Shown here one piece after another: positions 43,101 to 51,006 of a stretch of DNA of 64,000 nt. Where the stretch lies: positions 104,656 through 168,655 of the forward strand of contig JAVVQG010000009.1 in the NCBI GenBank assembly GCA_036655355.1, read 5' to 3'. Each line of letters opens with the position of its first letter. The stretch's first letter is position 1. Source of the stretch: JAUNSR01 sp036655355. GTDB taxonomy: Bacteria > Bacteroidota > Bacteroidia > Bacteroidales > JAUNSR01. The notes below the pieces were generated by a model, which saw only the letters and a program-made list of their open reading frames with translations, was not told the DNA's origin and did not search any database. The position numbers and the translations under genes are program-made.

Positions 43101-45290
43101 ATGCGAAAAGCTGGACTCTTTCTACTTCTGTTCCTTTTGTGCTTCTCGGTGCGGGGCCAACGAAAAAGTGTCGGATTGGTTTTAGGTGGCGGAGGAGCTA
43201 AAGGGGCTGCTCACGTTGGTGCAATCAAAGTATTGGAAGATGCAGGTATTCCGGTAGACTACATAGCAGGAACAAGTATCGGTGCGATCGTGGGAAGTTT
43301 TTATGCAATGGGACATTCTACGGCAGAGATAGATAGTCTGATTCATCATTTGGATTGGAATTGGTTCCTAAGCAATCAAAGCATGCCGGGGTATCGTACC
43401 TATCGTACAAAAGAGAGAGAGTGGAAATATGTTTTATCAATTCCTTTGGAAAAGAAAATATCCATACCCGCCGGTATCGTCACCGGTCAGAACATATTCA
43501 ATCTTTTATCGGAGCTCTCTATCGGGTATCACGATTTACGCGACTTTGACAAATTACCGGTTCCTTTTGCCTGTGTGGCCACAGATCTGTCGCAAGGGAA
43601 ATCGGTCATCTTGAAATCGGGGTCTCTTCCGCTTGCCTTAAGAGCGAGCATGTCTATTCCGGGTGTTTTTATTCCGGTACAGACAGACAGCATGGTATTG
43701 GTGGATGGTGGCGTATTGAACAACTTGCCTACCAATGTAGCTTTACAAATGGGTGCGCAGGTAACCATCGGGATCGATTTATCTTCCGACAATACCGCTG
43801 ATAACAAACAACTCAACACTTTCCCCGGAATGGTTAACAAATTGGTGGATATGTTGGAGAATCCGGAATATGTAAAAAATAAAGAAGCGCTTGATGTTTA
43901 TATCGCACCGGATTTGAAAGAGTTTAACGCAATGAGTTTTAATCAGGAAGCGATTGATACGATGTATTGGAGAGGAGTAGCCGCAGCGAAAGCCAAGTTA
44001 CCCGAGATATTAGCTCTTAAAGCGAAGATATTCGGCAAAGACACCCTTGAGAACTACCTCAAAAACGAAATCGTTAATTACTGGAGTCCAAAGGATACGG
44101 TACATATCCGTCACATCCGATTTGATAGTATCCCGGAAAAGGAGCAGAAATGGTTCCTTAAAAAGACCACTTTAAAAGAAGACACCGTCGTAACCGTAAG
44201 CGATATAAATCGGGCGTTGGCCATATTGCAGGGAATGGACCTTTTCTCAAGCGTAACGTATCATTTCTCTTCAAATGCCCCCTACGATTTGATATTCAAA
44301 CTTCAACGAAAGGCATTGAATCAGATAAACTTCGGCTTTAGGTTTGATACGGAATGTATGGCCTCTATCTTACTGAATACTACTTTATATCACCGCTTCT
44401 TAAGAGGATCGGAAATTTCTCTGACCGCCAAACTTGATAAGAATCCATACTTGACAATCGGGTACAACTGGGGACCCGGCATCATGAATAAAATCGACCT
44501 CGAATACCGTTTGGGATATCAGAACTATAATCTTTTCCAACACAAAAAGCGGATAGATAATCTTTATTATTTGTGGCAAAGCGGAAAGATCATGTATTTG
44601 GGGAACTTCAGGAATTTCGAAATTCGAAGCGGACTGGAATGGAATTATTTCGGTTATTCCAATGAACTCTATAATGTAGATTACAATCCACTTCCAGTTA
44701 AAGCCGGCTCATTCTTAAACTATTTCGCCAAATTCAATTATGATACATATGACAATCGCTATTATCCGACCCGAGGTTGGGATGCACACCTTGAAACAAA
44801 AATAATTACGGATAACTTCATCGGATACAACGGGTTCTCTCCGATCGGTGCGGTTTCATTCGGTGTAAGTAAAGCATTAAAACTATCTTCTCGCTTCTAT
44901 GTCATTCCGGAATTAAGAGGAAGGATGGTATGGGGAGAGGAAATACCGGCTATTTACCTGAATTATATGGGAGGAAATATGAGTGGACGGTATTTGGACC
45001 AGCAGATTGAGTTTGCGGGAATTCAGAATGTGCAGTTGTTCAAAAACATGTTGCTGCTTGGGAAACTCTCACTACGTTACAACATATTAAAGAAGCAATA
45101 TATCTTTTTAAACGGGGGTTATGCTAAGAGTGCAGATCAACTTGGATCAATAATAAAAGGCGATCCGATTTGGACCGCCTCGTTTAAATATAGCTATGCC
45201 TCTCCATGGGGACCGATTAGTGGTCTGATCAGTTATTCAAACTGGGTTAAGGAGGTGGGCCTATACATCAACATGGGCTATTATTTCTAA
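43101..45290 (+). CDS. Patatin-like phospholipase fused to a BamA-type barrel
   Basis: 729 residues. Signal peptide (MRKAGLFLLLFLLCFSVRGQ), then a patatin domain with oxyanion motif GGGGAKGAAHVG, nucleophile GTSIGAIVG (Ser near residue 62) and VDGGVLNNLP (catalytic Asp). A POTRA-like region (residues ~335-410, VHIRHIRFDSIPEKEQ) and a C-terminal Omp85 barrel (YPTRGWDAHLETKI; ends INMGYYF) follow. The layout is that of PlpD/FplA type Vd autotransporters, which expose a phospholipase at the surface; many Bacteroidota carry a retained version. No terminator; convergent with ric, stop codons 1 bp apart. Confidence 0.9.
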   Translation: MRKAGLFLLLFLLCFSVRGQRKSVGLVLGGGGAKGAAHVGAIKVLEDAGIPVDYIAGTSIGAIVGSFYAMGHSTAEIDSLIHHLDWNWFLSNQSMPGYRTYRTKEREWKYVLSIPLEKKISIPAGIVTGQNIFNLLSELSIGYHDLRDFDKLPVPFACVATDLSQGKSVILKSGSLPLALRASMSIPGVFIPVQTDSMVLVDGGVLNNLPTNVALQMGAQVTIGIDLSSDNTADNKQLNTFPGMVNKLVDMLENPEYVKNKEALDVYIAPDLKEFNAMSFNQEAIDTMYWRGVAAAKAKLPEILALKAKIFGKDTLENYLKNEIVNYWSPKDTVHIRHIRFDSIPEKEQKWFLKKTTLKEDTVVTVSDINRALAILQGMDLFSSVTYHFSSNAPYDLIFKLQRKALNQINFGFRFDTECMASILLNTTLYHRFLRGSEISLTAKLDKNPYLTIGYNWGPGIMNKIDLEYRLGYQNYNLFQHKKRIDNLYYLWQSGKIMYLGNFRNFEIRSGLEWNYFGYSNELYNVDYNPLPVKAGSFLNYFAKFNYDTYDNRYYPTRGWDAHLETKIITDNFIGYNGFSPIGAVSFGVSKALKLSSRFYVIPELRGRMVWGEEIPAIYLNYMGGNMSGRYLDQQIEFAGIQNVQLFKNMLLLGKLSLRYNILKKQYIFLNGGYAKSADQLGSIIKGDPIWTASFKYSYASPWGPISGLISYSNWVKEVGLYINMGYYF

Positions 45291-46007
45291 TTAAAGTGAC
45301 TGCTGCAACGCAATCGCTTTCTTGAAAAGTATGTTGTTTTCAAGATGAACGTGTCTGAATGTATTATTCTGAAATGCTTCCAATCTTTTAAATAACATCA
45401 CATAAGATTGACACGCATCAGCAGAAAGTTCATAGTTGTTGGTAATCTCTTTCAAGCGGAATAGCATCTCGCCAACATGATCGTGGTCATTCTCCATGGC
45501 GCGAATCGGATTGTTGACATCGCCAAAACAACTTTGAGGAATCGGAGTACCGTTTTGGATCGATTCTTCCATTGCTTCAATGAAAGGGAAAAGAATGCGT
45601 TCTTCTTTCATCTGATGCTGATCCATATCTGCCATGATTTCCTCTACAATAGAAGCTACTTCGATCAGTTCCGGATGGTTTAATCCGTGTACGCGACTAA
45701 CTTTATTAGCTAATTCTACCAAAGGGATGCTTTCCTCCCGCACATATTCGTGATGCTCTTTAAGTATTAAGCGGATTAATTCTGAGGGGGATAATGTTTT
45801 AAAATCCTGTTCGGGCTTTTCACAACTCAATGCTTCAAGCTCAGATTCCAACACGGATACCGGAATGTTTGCTTTCTGACAAGCGGTTTCTAAGGTTGTA
45901 GCGCCACCACAACAAAAATCAATTCCATATTTTTGAAAAACACGTGACGTACGGAAATCCTCTCGCACGATTTCACCTAAACTCTTATTTTGAATGAAAT
46001 TTGCCAT
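45291..46007 (-). CDS. ric: Iron-sulfur cluster repair di-iron protein
   Basis: 238 residues. N-terminal ScdA/RIC domain with IVREDFRTSRVFQKYGIDFCCGG and a hemerythrin-like di-iron domain (residues ~80-235) with conserved His/Glu (KEHHEYVREE; MDQHQMKEERILFPFIEAM; ENDHDHVGEMLFRL; FRHVHLENNILF). Repairs Fe-S clusters damaged by nitric oxide or oxidants. Its promoter has a Crp/Fnr-type palindrome centred about 43 bp before the predicted start point. Confidence 0.95.
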   Translation of the reverse strand: MANFIQNKSLGEIVREDFRTSRVFQKYGIDFCCGGATTLETACQKANIPVSVLESELEALSCEKPEQDFKTLSPSELIRLILKEHHEYVREESIPLVELANKVSRVHGLNHPELIEVASIVEEIMADMDQHQMKEERILFPFIEAMEESIQNGTPIPQSCFGDVNNPIRAMENDHDHVGEMLFRLKEITNNYELSADACQSYVMLFKRLEAFQNNTFRHVHLENNILFKKAIALQQSL

Positions 46008-46036
46008 ATGATTCTTTTGTTTAATTTGTTTCTACA

Positions 46037-46044
46037 CAAAAGTA
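46037..46044 (-). promoter_or_regulatory. Bacteroidota -7 promoter element (ric)
   Basis: TACTTTTG on the minus strand, 30 bp upstream of the ric ATG; predicted start point near 46030. Confidence 0.55.
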
Positions 46045-46065
46045 ATCCTTAAAACCCCGATAATA

Positions 46066-46081
46066 TGTAACAATAGTTACA
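46066..46081 (-). promoter_or_regulatory. Crp/Fnr-type palindrome upstream of ric
   Basis: TGTAACAATAGTTACA, a perfect 6-bp dyad with a 4-bp centre, reading the same spacing as Crp/Fnr-family sites. Centre is about 43 bp upstream of the predicted ric start, the classical position for a class II activator. HcpR-like regulators of nitrosative stress are candidates. Confidence 0.55.
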
Positions 46082-46138
46082 ATAGCCACAAAATGTTTCT
46101 TTATTTACACAGGTGTGACAAAGTACCCTTCATCGTGT

Positions 46139-46717
46139 TTACAACAATCCTAACTCTTGAAACATACCTTCATAAGCTTTCGCTTTCCCTTCGATCGGTT
46201 TTGGATAGGCTCGAGACGAAGAGGGCATTCTAAATAGTTTCATATCCCGTCCTTCGAAAACAAAGTTTTCATAAGATCCGGTAACAGGTTCTTTGCAATC
46301 AATAATCTGCAGAATCGTATCCATCGCTTTTTGTCCGGTAACAGCTATCGCACTACATTCGGGCATCTTTTCAAGAACCTCAGCAAGTGGAATAGACGCC
46401 ACCACTTCTAAAAATTTATCTGAGGCATTTCCTTTGAGTCTCACTACTTCGGTAGCCGTATCGCTCAAAGCGATCCCTTTTTCCAACAAAAAGGAGATAA
46501 TCCTTTCTTTATCGAAAGCTTTGCGATCCGGAGTCAAAAAGTAATCTTTCTCTCCGAAAAATATCAATCCGAAAATGCGCCACATATCATTCTGCAGGTT
46601 TGGATAGAAAAAATCCATCGACCATCTAATGCGAGACGGAGGAAAACTTCCTAACATCAACAGTTTTGCATTCGTCGGGAGAAAAGGCTCTAAAGGATGT
46701 TTTTCGTTGTTATTCAT
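46139..46717 (-). CDS. Uracil-DNA glycosylase superfamily protein
   Basis: 192 residues. LMLGSFPPSRIRWSMDFFYPNLQNDMWRIFGLIF at the N-terminus and FRMPSSSRAYP near residue 165 resemble the two active-site motifs of the MUG/UDG fold (GSxPP and NPS/PSSS loops). Bacteroidota annotate this family as uracil-DNA glycosylase family protein. It may excise deaminated bases, but the substrate is unproven. Promoter TATATTTG at 46735-46742. Confidence 0.8.
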   Translation of the reverse strand: MNNNEKHPLEPFLPTNAKLLMLGSFPPSRIRWSMDFFYPNLQNDMWRIFGLIFFGEKDYFLTPDRKAFDKERIISFLLEKGIALSDTATEVVRLKGNASDKFLEVVASIPLAEVLEKMPECSAIAVTGQKAMDTILQIIDCKEPVTGSYENFVFEGRDMKLFRMPSSSRAYPKPIEGKAKAYEGMFQELGLL

Positions 46718-47041
46718 ACAATCAATTTTTTCTACAAATATAATCGGAAATAACCTCTATTAATCGAAGAGTAAATACTTACAGCGGGGCAGCTCCTCTT
46801 TCAAGACGCCAAGCGACGTAAACGGTGTTCTCACAAATGCGAAAGGAACACGGTAAACGGTGGAACGTAAATTAATAACAAAAAAACAATGATGAAACTT
46901 TTCATGAAGAGTCAAAGACAAATCACGGCAGTTGAATCATTGCTTTTCCTTTTATTTAGAATGTTGTTTTATATCTTCAGTCTTACATTTTTAGTCTTAC
47001 ATCTTCAGTTTGACATCTTCGGTTTCACATCTTCTTCAGTT
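46718..47041. other. Intergenic region
   Basis: 324 bp between the UDG-like and SnoaL-like genes. Has the promoter at 46735 and a low-complexity repeat near its right end (46972-47060). An open frame from 46889 on the plus strand runs through that repeat and the SnoaL gene on the opposite strand; I do not consider it a gene. Confidence 0.5.
46735..46742 (-). promoter_or_regulatory. Bacteroidota -7 promoter element (UDG-like gene)
   Basis: TATATTTG on the minus strand, 18 bp before the ATG. Confidence 0.55.
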
Positions 47042-47060
47042 TTACATCTTCAGTTTTACA
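46972..47060. repeat. Short degenerate tandem repeat, ~14-15 bp
   Basis: Five to six imperfect copies of acatcttcagtttt, running up to and over the 3' end of the SnoaL-like gene, whose last codons (ENVKLKM) come from it. Slippage here could change the C-terminus. Confidence 0.75.
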
Positions 47061-47491
47061 TTTTCCAGTGCGATTTCTTTCAATTTCAGATTACCACTCT
47101 GGAATTTATAATTAAAAACCCAGGATGTGATTCGCCATTTAAAATGAATATCACGATACATTTTAATATCGTATGTTCCTATTACAGTCCACAACGGATC
47201 CGGCTGATCCGCAATGAAGTGCAATGCACTCACATAACATTGGATATGAGCTAAATCTACCTCTTCGTAACAAAGAAAATTACTTAACTGATGTTGGGTA
47301 TGATCAAAACCTGGCAAAAGAGCCTTCCACGAATCAATAAGCTCTTCGGAAGTGACGGTATGGGGTGCTTCTTTCGTAAAAGAGGCATAATCCATCGTAA
47401 TCTGGTCTGCCAGAAAACCTTTGGCAATTTCCCAATCCCGAAGATCTATCGCTTTTATAATCTCAATAAATGATTCTTTGGCTAATTTCAT
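47042..47491 (-). CDS. SnoaL-like (NTF2-fold) protein
   Basis: 149 residues from MKLAKESFIEIIKAIDLRDW at 47491. The longer frame starting at 47527 is rejected because the dispersed intercistronic repeat ends exactly at 47491, as it does at other genes. The fold pattern (RDWEIAKGFLADQITMDYASF; LIDSWKALLPGFDHTQHQLSNFLCYEEVDLAHIQCYVSALHFIADQPD; WRITSWVFNYKFQSGN) is that of SnoaL-like domains. Activity unknown: members range from isomerases to non-enzymes. C-terminus lies in a tandem repeat. Confidence 0.75.
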   Translation of the reverse strand: MKLAKESFIEIIKAIDLRDWEIAKGFLADQITMDYASFTKEAPHTVTSEELIDSWKALLPGFDHTQHQLSNFLCYEEVDLAHIQCYVSALHFIADQPDPLWTVIGTYDIKMYRDIHFKWRITSWVFNYKFQSGNLKLKEIALENVKLKM

Positions 47492-47592
47492 TTGAGTATA
47501 ATTATATGATTTAACATCTGGATCCAATACAACATCTGTTTTCCTTAAATCACGTTGGGCATCTTAAAGTGAGCCATAGCGATTTTATTTGA
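47489..47592 (-). repeat. Intercistronic structured repeat, copy 3 (diverged)
   Basis: About 104 bp aligned with the 94-bp units: aaatcgctatggctcac at the far end, a diverged middle, then gatgttaaatcatataatta ending at the SnoaL ATG. More divergent than other copies; the outer stem is only partly paired. Supports the downstream start. Confidence 0.65.
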
Positions 47593-48053
47593 GCAAGCTC
47601 CTTTATAGTATATAACCATCAGGGGCAAATAAAAGTTTAAGAAAGAATTAAAAGGATGGTATGAGTATTCATGGAACGAAATGGTATAAATAAAAAATAC
47701 GCTAGTCTCACGACTAACGTATTTTTTAAGTTTGTAATAACAAAACTAAACCAATTTGTAATTCATACAGGTCTCACGACCTTTTATTTTTGCTGTAGGT
47801 GAAACGAAATTTATCCGTTTACCACTCGACTCAGACTTTCACAAGTATCCTCTCGTGGATTTATATATTTAAGATCATAAAACATAAAAGTCTCCTTTAT
47901 TCTTATGAAAAGAGCACGCATTAATTTGCTGTTTTTGATCAGTTCAAAAATATATAAACCCTTTAAGAGCAACTTCTCACTGGGTAAAAAGCGTAGTAAC
48001 TATACGTCAAAACATATCGTTTTGCATCGTTTCCAGCTACAATTTACGTCAAT
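47492..48053. other. Intergenic region
   Basis: 562 bp between the SnoaL-like gene and the AraC-type gene. Contains repeat copy 3, a hairpin terminator at 47693-47728 and a second small dyad GGTC-TCAC-GACC at 47770-47781 that shares its loop sequence. No supported gene in 47830-48050. Confidence 0.55.
47693..47728. terminator. Bidirectional intrinsic terminator
   Basis: AAAAAATACGcTAGTC / GACTAaCGTATTTTTT stem with a TCAC loop, A and T runs on both flanks. Probably ends the AraC-type transcript on the minus strand. Confidence 0.8.
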
Positions 48054-49343
48054 TTACGCTAATACCCCTTTATTTTGAGCTTTTTCTGTTAAAATGAGGT
48101 TGTTCTTTCGATATTCACTCGGTGTCATATTCATCTCTTGTTTAAATACACGTGAAAAAATCTTCGGAGAACTAAAACCGGCTTCATCCGATATTTCCGA
48201 TATCCGTTTTTCGGGAGCATTCAAGAGGAGCTCTTTGGAATAGTCCAAACGATAAGACTGTATCAATTGATAGAAGTTCATATTCGATCCGCGATTTATC
48301 GCAAGAGAAAGATAAGTGCGGTTCGAATTTATGTATTGAAGCAGGTCAGCCAACTTCAATTCCGGATTCTGATATAATTTATGTTCTTCAATGACAGATT
48401 TAATTTCCTGAATCAATAGCGCAATGCTGTCCTCCTCATTGTGAATCTCATCGGGAATCTGATTGTGAATCTGATTGTGAATCTGATTGTGTACCTCATC
48501 GGGCATAAGGAGCAGCAATTGGGATTGCGATTCAGAGTAGGATTGCGATTCAGGCTCGGAGCGTTGAGGTCGTAGAAAATCCTGTGCAAACCCATTTTGT
48601 CGCACCTTTTTGATAAGGAAAGTCAAAACAAAGATTGCAATCAGTGTAAATAGAATGTCTTTGCCCATCTTGAACCATTGGTTGGCTAAGAAATATGAAA
48701 GTAAGATAATGCTTAAGCGAGCTGACATGGTCAAAGCACTACGTAGTGCAAAAGTTTTAGGAAAAAGTCGTTCGCTCGAATAATTCTGCTGAAACAACTG
48801 AATCTCCTGTCCATATCCCCTCTTGACTATCTTCGAAAACTGTATCATTTCCATCAAAACAATACCAATCGTTCCATACATTGTCAGCGTCCTGTTATTT
48901 ACAAAAAAGGAGGATCCCAGCGCCAAATCAATCAGAAAAGCCAAAATCAGGGAGACAGGCAACGCAAACCGAGAAAGAACCGACCTACGTGTAGGATTCT
49001 TAGAATAAAGGTATTTTTCCCATATGATTGATGAAAAGGGGATGTATATAAGAAGATCAACAGTCAGGACATAGAAGAATACCGTCTCGGAGTTATTATT
49101 GAATAAGTAGGGCAATTGCAATAATTGCAACATATTTGCTATTCCAATCATTTTCCGGGCCGGGAAATAATGATCATCCTCCTCTGGCGTCAGTTGATGT
49201 ATGTTACAAAAATAAAGTACCGCTGTAATCAGACTTGTGATTATGATGAGCAGGTTGGCAGTGTAAAAGATAAGATGGTCGGTAGACAGAATCATTTCGA
49301 TCAAAGGTTCAGGTTTTAATTTTTCATTATCTATTATTTTCAA
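48054..49343 (-). CDS. Membrane-embedded AraC-family regulator with a short-repeat linker
   Basis: 429 residues. Six or seven hydrophobic segments within residues 20-250 form a membrane sensor. A linker at residues ~278-302 contains direct repeats HNQIHNQIHNQIPDEIHN. The C-terminal AraC HTH (residues ~320-415) has NSNRTYLSLAINRGSNMNFYQLIQ and SEISDEAGFSSPKIFSRVFKQEMNMTPSEYRKN. Bacteroidota have many such membrane AraC proteins whose signals are unknown. Located upstream of no obvious target operon. Confidence 0.85.
   Translation of the reverse strand: MKIIDNEKLKPEPLIEMILSTDHLIFYTANLLIIITSLITAVLYFCNIHQLTPEEDDHYFPARKMIGIANMLQLLQLPYLFNNNSETVFFYVLTVDLLIYIPFSSIIWEKYLYSKNPTRRSVLSRFALPVSLILAFLIDLALGSSFFVNNRTLTMYGTIGIVLMEMIQFSKIVKRGYGQEIQLFQQNYSSERLFPKTFALRSALTMSARLSIILLSYFLANQWFKMGKDILFTLIAIFVLTFLIKKVRQNGFAQDFLRPQRSEPESQSYSESQSQLLLLMPDEVHNQIHNQIHNQIPDEIHNEEDSIALLIQEIKSVIEEHKLYQNPELKLADLLQYINSNRTYLSLAINRGSNMNFYQLIQSYRLDYSKELLLNAPEKRISEISDEAGFSSPKIFSRVFKQEMNMTPSEYRKNNLILTEKAQNKGVLA
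48436..48503 (-). repeat. 12-bp coding tandem repeat in the AraC gene
   Basis: Three perfect direct repeats of aatctgattgtg (48456-48491) with degenerate flanking copies, encoding the HNQI linker. In-frame (12 bp = 4 codons), so length changes would not break the gene. Confidence 0.9.
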
Positions 49344-49380
49344 TAGCTATTAAATTGAATATCTATTTGAAAATGAATGA

Positions 49381-49414
49381 GCCCAATTTCATCTTAATCT
49401 GCGATGAAACTGGG
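49381..49414 (-). terminator. Hairpin after the small winged-helix gene
   Basis: GCCCAnTTTCATC / GATGAAAnTGGGC stem of 13 positions with one mismatch, 9-nt loop, about 28 bp after the stop codon at 49442. Probable terminator for the 59-residue protein, though a good T run is missing. Confidence 0.55.
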
Positions 49415-49441
49415 CACTATACAGGTTTTCTGTTTTTACAC

Positions 49442-49621
49442 TTATTCTGCTGCAGTCCAAAAACAACGTTTTGGAGAAACAATACGGCCCGTATCTTTCA
49501 ATTTTTTGAATGCTTTATCTACCTCTTTACGATCAACCCCGGTAATTTCAGCTATTTTTCCTGCATTAACCGGTTCTCCTGCATTTTTGATGGCAGCATA
49601 TACTACTTCAATCGTTTCCAT
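49442..49621 (-). CDS. 59-residue winged-helix DNA-binding-like protein
   Basis: ATG at 49619-49621, stop TAA at 49442-49444: METIEVVYAAIKNAGEPVNA.. followed by GKIAEITGVDRKEVDKAFKK and a Lys-rich end with the aromatic segment KRCFWTAAE. The helix-turn-helix pattern (VNAGKIAEITGVDRKEVDKAFKKLKDTGRIVSP) is that of small MarR-like winged-helix proteins conserved in Bacteroidales. Function unknown; perhaps a regulator or a dissimilar minor nucleoid-associated protein. A hairpin follows the gene. Confidence 0.75.
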   Translation of the reverse strand: METIEVVYAAIKNAGEPVNAGKIAEITGVDRKEVDKAFKKLKDTGRIVSPKRCFWTAAE

Positions 49622-49777
49622 AATTGTTTTGTTTCTGAGTTAAATTAATTAGGTTGGATAAAGTTAATAAAATGTCTGAAAAAATAAAATCGAGATTCTG
49701 ATTTATTCACTACATCACGTTATTACAAGATATAAGATCAAAAAATCCGCTGCTTTTTATCATTCCGGGAGGCTTGA

Positions 49778-50905
49778 TTACAGCAAACCTTTTGAACTTG
49801 GCAATTCATAATGATAGATATCACGGCGAATCGCCATCTTAATCGCTTTTGCGAAAGCTTTAAAGATCCCCTCTATCTTATGGTGTTCATTCTCACCAGA
49901 GGCCTGTATGTTCAGGTTCATCTTTGCGGCATCACTCAATGACTTGAAGAAATGCAGAAACATTTCTGTCGGCATATCCCCTACTTTCTCCCTTTTGAAT
50001 GCCACATTCCAAACCAACCAGGGACGGCCACCAAAATCAAGAGCTATCGAACACAGGCAATCATCCATTGGCAAAGTAAAACCGTAACGTTCAATTCCCC
50101 GTTTACTTCCCAATGCCTGAAGAAGAGCCTCTCCTAAGACCAACGCCGTATCTTCAATTGTATGATGTTCATCTATATGCAAATCACCTTTCGTTCGGAT
50201 AAACAAATCGATTCCGGCATGTCTCGCTATTTGATCCAGCATGTGATCAAAGAAACCTAATCCAGTCTCGATGTCACCTTTTCCGGATCCGTCGAGGTTC
50301 ACCTCAACGATAATATCGGTTTCGGCCGTATGTCTACGAACAAGCGCTTTACGCGCGCCTGCGAAAAGAAACTCTGCTATCTTATCCCAATCATCGCTTA
50401 TGAAGTCGCACCCCTCATTGAGTCCGGCCTCATTCAACATAACGGCACCTCGCTCCGGCGACTGAAATAGAATGGCACGAGAACCTAGGTTAATAGCCAA
50501 CTGAACGTCTGTGATTCGATCGCCGATCACATAGGAATTTGCCAAATCGTAACTACCATCAAAATATTTCTGCAACATTCCGATTCCGGGTTTTCGGCTT
50601 GGAGACCCTTCATGTTCAAAAGAACGGTCAATAAATATATCGTGAAATGTGATTCCCTCTCCTTTAAATAGATCCAACATCAGATTTTGTGGTCCCCAGA
50701 AATCCGCTTCCGGAAACGAATCTGTTCCCAATCCGTCTTGATTCGTAACCATCGCCAATTCAAAATCCAGCTTCGTTTGAATAAAATATAGGTTCCGGAT
50801 TACATTGGGAACAAATCTGAATTTCTCATAACTGTCAACCTGTAAATCAACAGGCGGTTCTTGTATGAGGGTACCATCTCGATCGATAAACAATACTTTT
50901 TTCAT
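49778..50905 (-). CDS. hisB: Bifunctional histidinol-phosphatase / imidazoleglycerol-phosphate dehydratase
   Basis: 375 residues. HAD-type phosphatase at residues 1-165 (FIDRDGTLIQEPP; GSRAILF), then IGPD at ~180-375 with FFDHMLDQIARHAGIDL, DEHHTIEDTALVLGEAL, HFFKSLSDAAKMNL and ENEHHKIEGIFKAFAKA (metal His residues). Fused form as in E. coli. Last gene of hisG-hisD-hisC-hisB; a structured repeat ends at its ATG. Confidence 0.97.
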   Translation of the reverse strand: MKKVLFIDRDGTLIQEPPVDLQVDSYEKFRFVPNVIRNLYFIQTKLDFELAMVTNQDGLGTDSFPEADFWGPQNLMLDLFKGEGITFHDIFIDRSFEHEGSPSRKPGIGMLQKYFDGSYDLANSYVIGDRITDVQLAINLGSRAILFQSPERGAVMLNEAGLNEGCDFISDDWDKIAEFLFAGARKALVRRHTAETDIIVEVNLDGSGKGDIETGLGFFDHMLDQIARHAGIDLFIRTKGDLHIDEHHTIEDTALVLGEALLQALGSKRGIERYGFTLPMDDCLCSIALDFGGRPWLVWNVAFKREKVGDMPTEMFLHFFKSLSDAAKMNLNIQASGENEHHKIEGIFKAFAKAIKMAIRRDIYHYELPSSKGLL

Positions 50906-51001
50906 TTATATATAATCTATTTTTTAACATCAAGGTCAAATGCGCCCTCTATATTCCTTCGGTTAGGTATCTAAACGGTAGGTTCATTAGGACGATTTTA
51001 T
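50903..51001 (-). repeat. Intercistronic structured repeat, copy 4
   Basis: 99 bp filling the hisC-hisB gap, starting 6 bp after the hisC stop and ending at the hisB ATG. Minus strand: outer stem aaaatcgtcct / agggcgcattt pairs fully with the shared bulge; hairpin tgaac..gtta-type second stem; tail gaccttgatgttaaaaaata. In the outer stem an A-T pair of the array units is C-G here. Confidence 0.75.
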
Positions 51002-51006
51002 CGGTT

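Noticed and set aside
46889..47254. Plus-strand open frame of 121 codons
   Set aside because: Runs through the short tandem repeat and over the opposite SnoaL-like gene; Phe/Leu-rich composition from the repeat, no family likeness.
47489..47527. Upstream start of the SnoaL-like protein
   Set aside because: Falls inside the aligned intercistronic element, which ends at the ATG at 47491.
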